A stretch of 48,680 bases of DNA, taken from Acidimicrobiia bacterium (GTDB taxonomy: Bacteria; Actinomycetota; Acidimicrobiia; Acidimicrobiales; Poriferisodalaceae). The DNA is taken from contig DUBN01000038.1 in the NCBI GenBank assembly GCA_012960315.1, forward strand, positions 63,647 through 112,326, written 5' to 3'. Position numbers and translations under genes: made by a program. The first letter of the stretch is position 1. Every line of letters begins with the position of its first letter. The notes beneath the pieces were generated by a model, which had not been told where the DNA came from, did no database searches, and saw only the letters and a list, made by a program, of their open reading frames with translations. Shown here piece by piece: positions 47,632 to 48,680 of this stretch.

Positions 47632-48270
47632 ATGGGACATGACGAATATGTCGAGGTTCGAGACGAACCGCGGCACAGACACCGTTTCGAGAACGACTAC
47701 ATACGGCTATACGACGTCTTGATTCCCGAAGGTGACCAAACGTTGTACCACCGCCACGACGTTGACACTTTTTACGTAATGATCGCAGATAGCTCTGTAG
47801 AAGATCGCACCTTTGGAGAGTCCACAAGCTCAACGGCGCAAATAACAGCTGGAGGAGCTTTCTTGCGTGCCCATCTTTCTGAGCCGCTCATCCATCGCGT
47901 TTGCAATATCGGATCGGGTGCTGCCCGAATGATTGGCGCCGAGCTAAAAGCAGCACCGCCGATGTCGGCTTCGTTCCCCCTCAACGTTCCCTGTCATTCC
48001 GTTCAAAAAGAACATGATCGACTGCGGGTATACCGGCTAAGAATTCAGCCCGAGGAAACGACCGGCCCGATCAGCTACGACTTCTATAGCCTCACCGTTG
48101 TATTAGAAGGTGCCGTTGTCCTGATAGAAGACGAACTGCACAACCAAACGTTGATGTCGTGTTCCGCCGGTGATGCCATATGGCAATCCCCTCGATCGAA
48201 TTTCACTATTTCGAACCCGGGCCGAGGAGAGTACCAAGCAATAGTGGCTGAATGGCGCAAGCAGTTATAA
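47632..48270 (+). CDS. Bicupin-like protein
   Basis: A 212-residue protein with two cupin halves. The first has LYHRHDVDTFYVMIAD with the metal-binding His pattern, and the second (about 125-205) has LTVVLEGAVVLIEDELH and a SAGDAIWQSP-type turn, where metal ligands are less clear. No signal peptide. Substrate unknown; such proteins include dioxygenases and sugar- or acid-binding proteins. Its stop overlaps the end of the convergent last gene by six bases. Confidence 0.7.
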   Translation: MGHDEYVEVRDEPRHRHRFENDYIRLYDVLIPEGDQTLYHRHDVDTFYVMIADSSVEDRTFGESTSSTAQITAGGAFLRAHLSEPLIHRVCNIGSGAARMIGAELKAAPPMSASFPLNVPCHSVQKEHDRLRVYRLRIQPEETTGPISYDFYSLTVVLEGAVVLIEDELHNQTLMSCSAGDAIWQSPRSNFTISNPGRGEYQAIVAEWRKQL

Positions 48271-48654
48271 AACGGTTTGTCCCTCGTTACCTAGTTCTAA
48301 TGCTTCCACCAAGGGGCGCTGACGCATGCCGCTCGCTCGGAGACGGTCGGGTTCAAGCTCTAGTTCGAGGGGGTCGACCTTGCATTTGGGGCATAGACAA
48401 GGTGGGTGCATTAATGGATTAGGAGGAGAATCCCAATCGTTCTCGAGAGCTGTGCACTCAACCTCTTCCACAAAAACAATTGTACGACCCCAAATGGATT
48501 CAAGTCCCGAGTGAATCTTCGCCATCGAGTTGAACTTGACCCGTGTAACGAGACTTCCACCAAGCTGTCCAGCGCTGCGAATGAGATTTCGTGAAACCTG
48601 AGAGCTGAGAAGGATACGGTACGAACAGCGATCTGGGGCTCCTATGGAACACAT
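48265..48654 (-). CDS. Hypothetical protein with CxCxxC cluster
   Basis: A 129-residue frame at the end of the window; an in-frame stop just upstream shows it is complete. It has a CLCPKC cluster (86-91) after a Pro-rich stretch and an acidic, Leu-rich tail. The cysteines could bind zinc. No ribosome-binding site is obvious and no family is recognised. Overlap with the bicupin stop is only six bases. Confidence 0.45.
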   Translation of the reverse strand: MCSIGAPDRCSYRILLSSQVSRNLIRSAGQLGGSLVTRVKFNSMAKIHSGLESIWGRTIVFVEEVECTALENDWDSPPNPLMHPPCLCPKCKVDPLELELEPDRLRASGMRQRPLVEALELGNEGQTVL

Positions 48655-48680
48655 AACTGTCTACACAGCTGGACATATTT

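Noticed and set aside
47516-47833. Minus-strand frame upstream of the bicupin gene
   Set aside because: Cys/Arg-rich, overlaps the well-supported bicupin start, no recognisable domain.

Overview
The window looks like a stretch of an actinobacterial (Actinomycetota) chromosome, most likely an Acidimicrobiia-type lineage. The phylum rests on what can be read here: a dnaK-grpE-dnaJ operon closed by an HspR-type MerR repressor with a HAIR-like operator, a WhiB protein with its four cysteines, ClpS next to a DUF2017 gene, an EtfD-type Fe-S membrane reductase, oligoribonuclease, a caa3-type oxidase cluster with separate ctaA and ctaB, and many GTG/TTG starts. The class is inferred from overall flavour and moderate base composition; no rRNA is present to settle it.

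Layout. 1-76: a 10-bp tandem repeat abutting the stop codon of an EtfD-like gene (minus). 2.5-3.6 kb: a PII protein and phosphoglycerate mutase. 3.6-7.5 kb: the heat-shock operon dnaK-grpE-dnaJ-hspR. 7.7-20.9 kb: a long, tightly coupled nucleotide cluster, purA-purD-purE-purB-purC-purS-purQ / purL-purF-purM-pyrE, followed by an ACT-domain malic enzyme. Most junctions are 1-4 base stop/start overlaps. purN, purH and purK are not in the window. 20.9-21.2 kb: tRNA-Asp and tRNA-Phe separated by one base. 21.3-26.1 kb (minus): a DUF983 protein, a YcaQ-like glycosylase, ribosomal proteins L28 and L33, an LLM flavin oxidoreductase and a beta-propeller lipoprotein. 26.2-28.3 kb: a two-component system. 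28.3-29.3 kb: tRNA-Glu, DUF2017 and clpS.

29.3-38.6 kb is the respiratory centre: ctaA divergent from ctaB, followed by a run of cytochrome oxidase genes. The normal caa3 genes ctaC (subunit II plus cytochrome c), ctaD (I), ctaE (III) and ctaF (IV) are intact. Upstream of them, in the same orientation and coupled, lies a second set: a full-length subunit I homologue in which all six metal-binding histidines are replaced, a divergent subunit III-like protein and a membrane protein with an acidic, His-rich tail, preceded by a possible 63-residue coupled ORF. This apparently metal-free 'shadow oxidase' module is the most unusual content of the window.

38.7-48.7 kb: serS, a two-gene CrcB/Fluc fluoride channel, pdxH, a TlpA-CcdA-poly-gamma-glutamate hydrolase operon (minus), whiB with an AT-hook tail, an MBL-fold hydrolase, oligoribonuclease divergent from dut, a small Arg-rich ORF, a YbaK-type deacylase, tRNA-Lys, a bicupin and a terminal unknown protein with a CxCxxC cluster. 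I saw no insertion sequence, prophage, CRISPR array or rRNA operon. Many starts were re-chosen from conserved N-termini and ribosome-binding sites rather than the longest reading frame. Base-level coordinates near 2.36 kb may be off by one.
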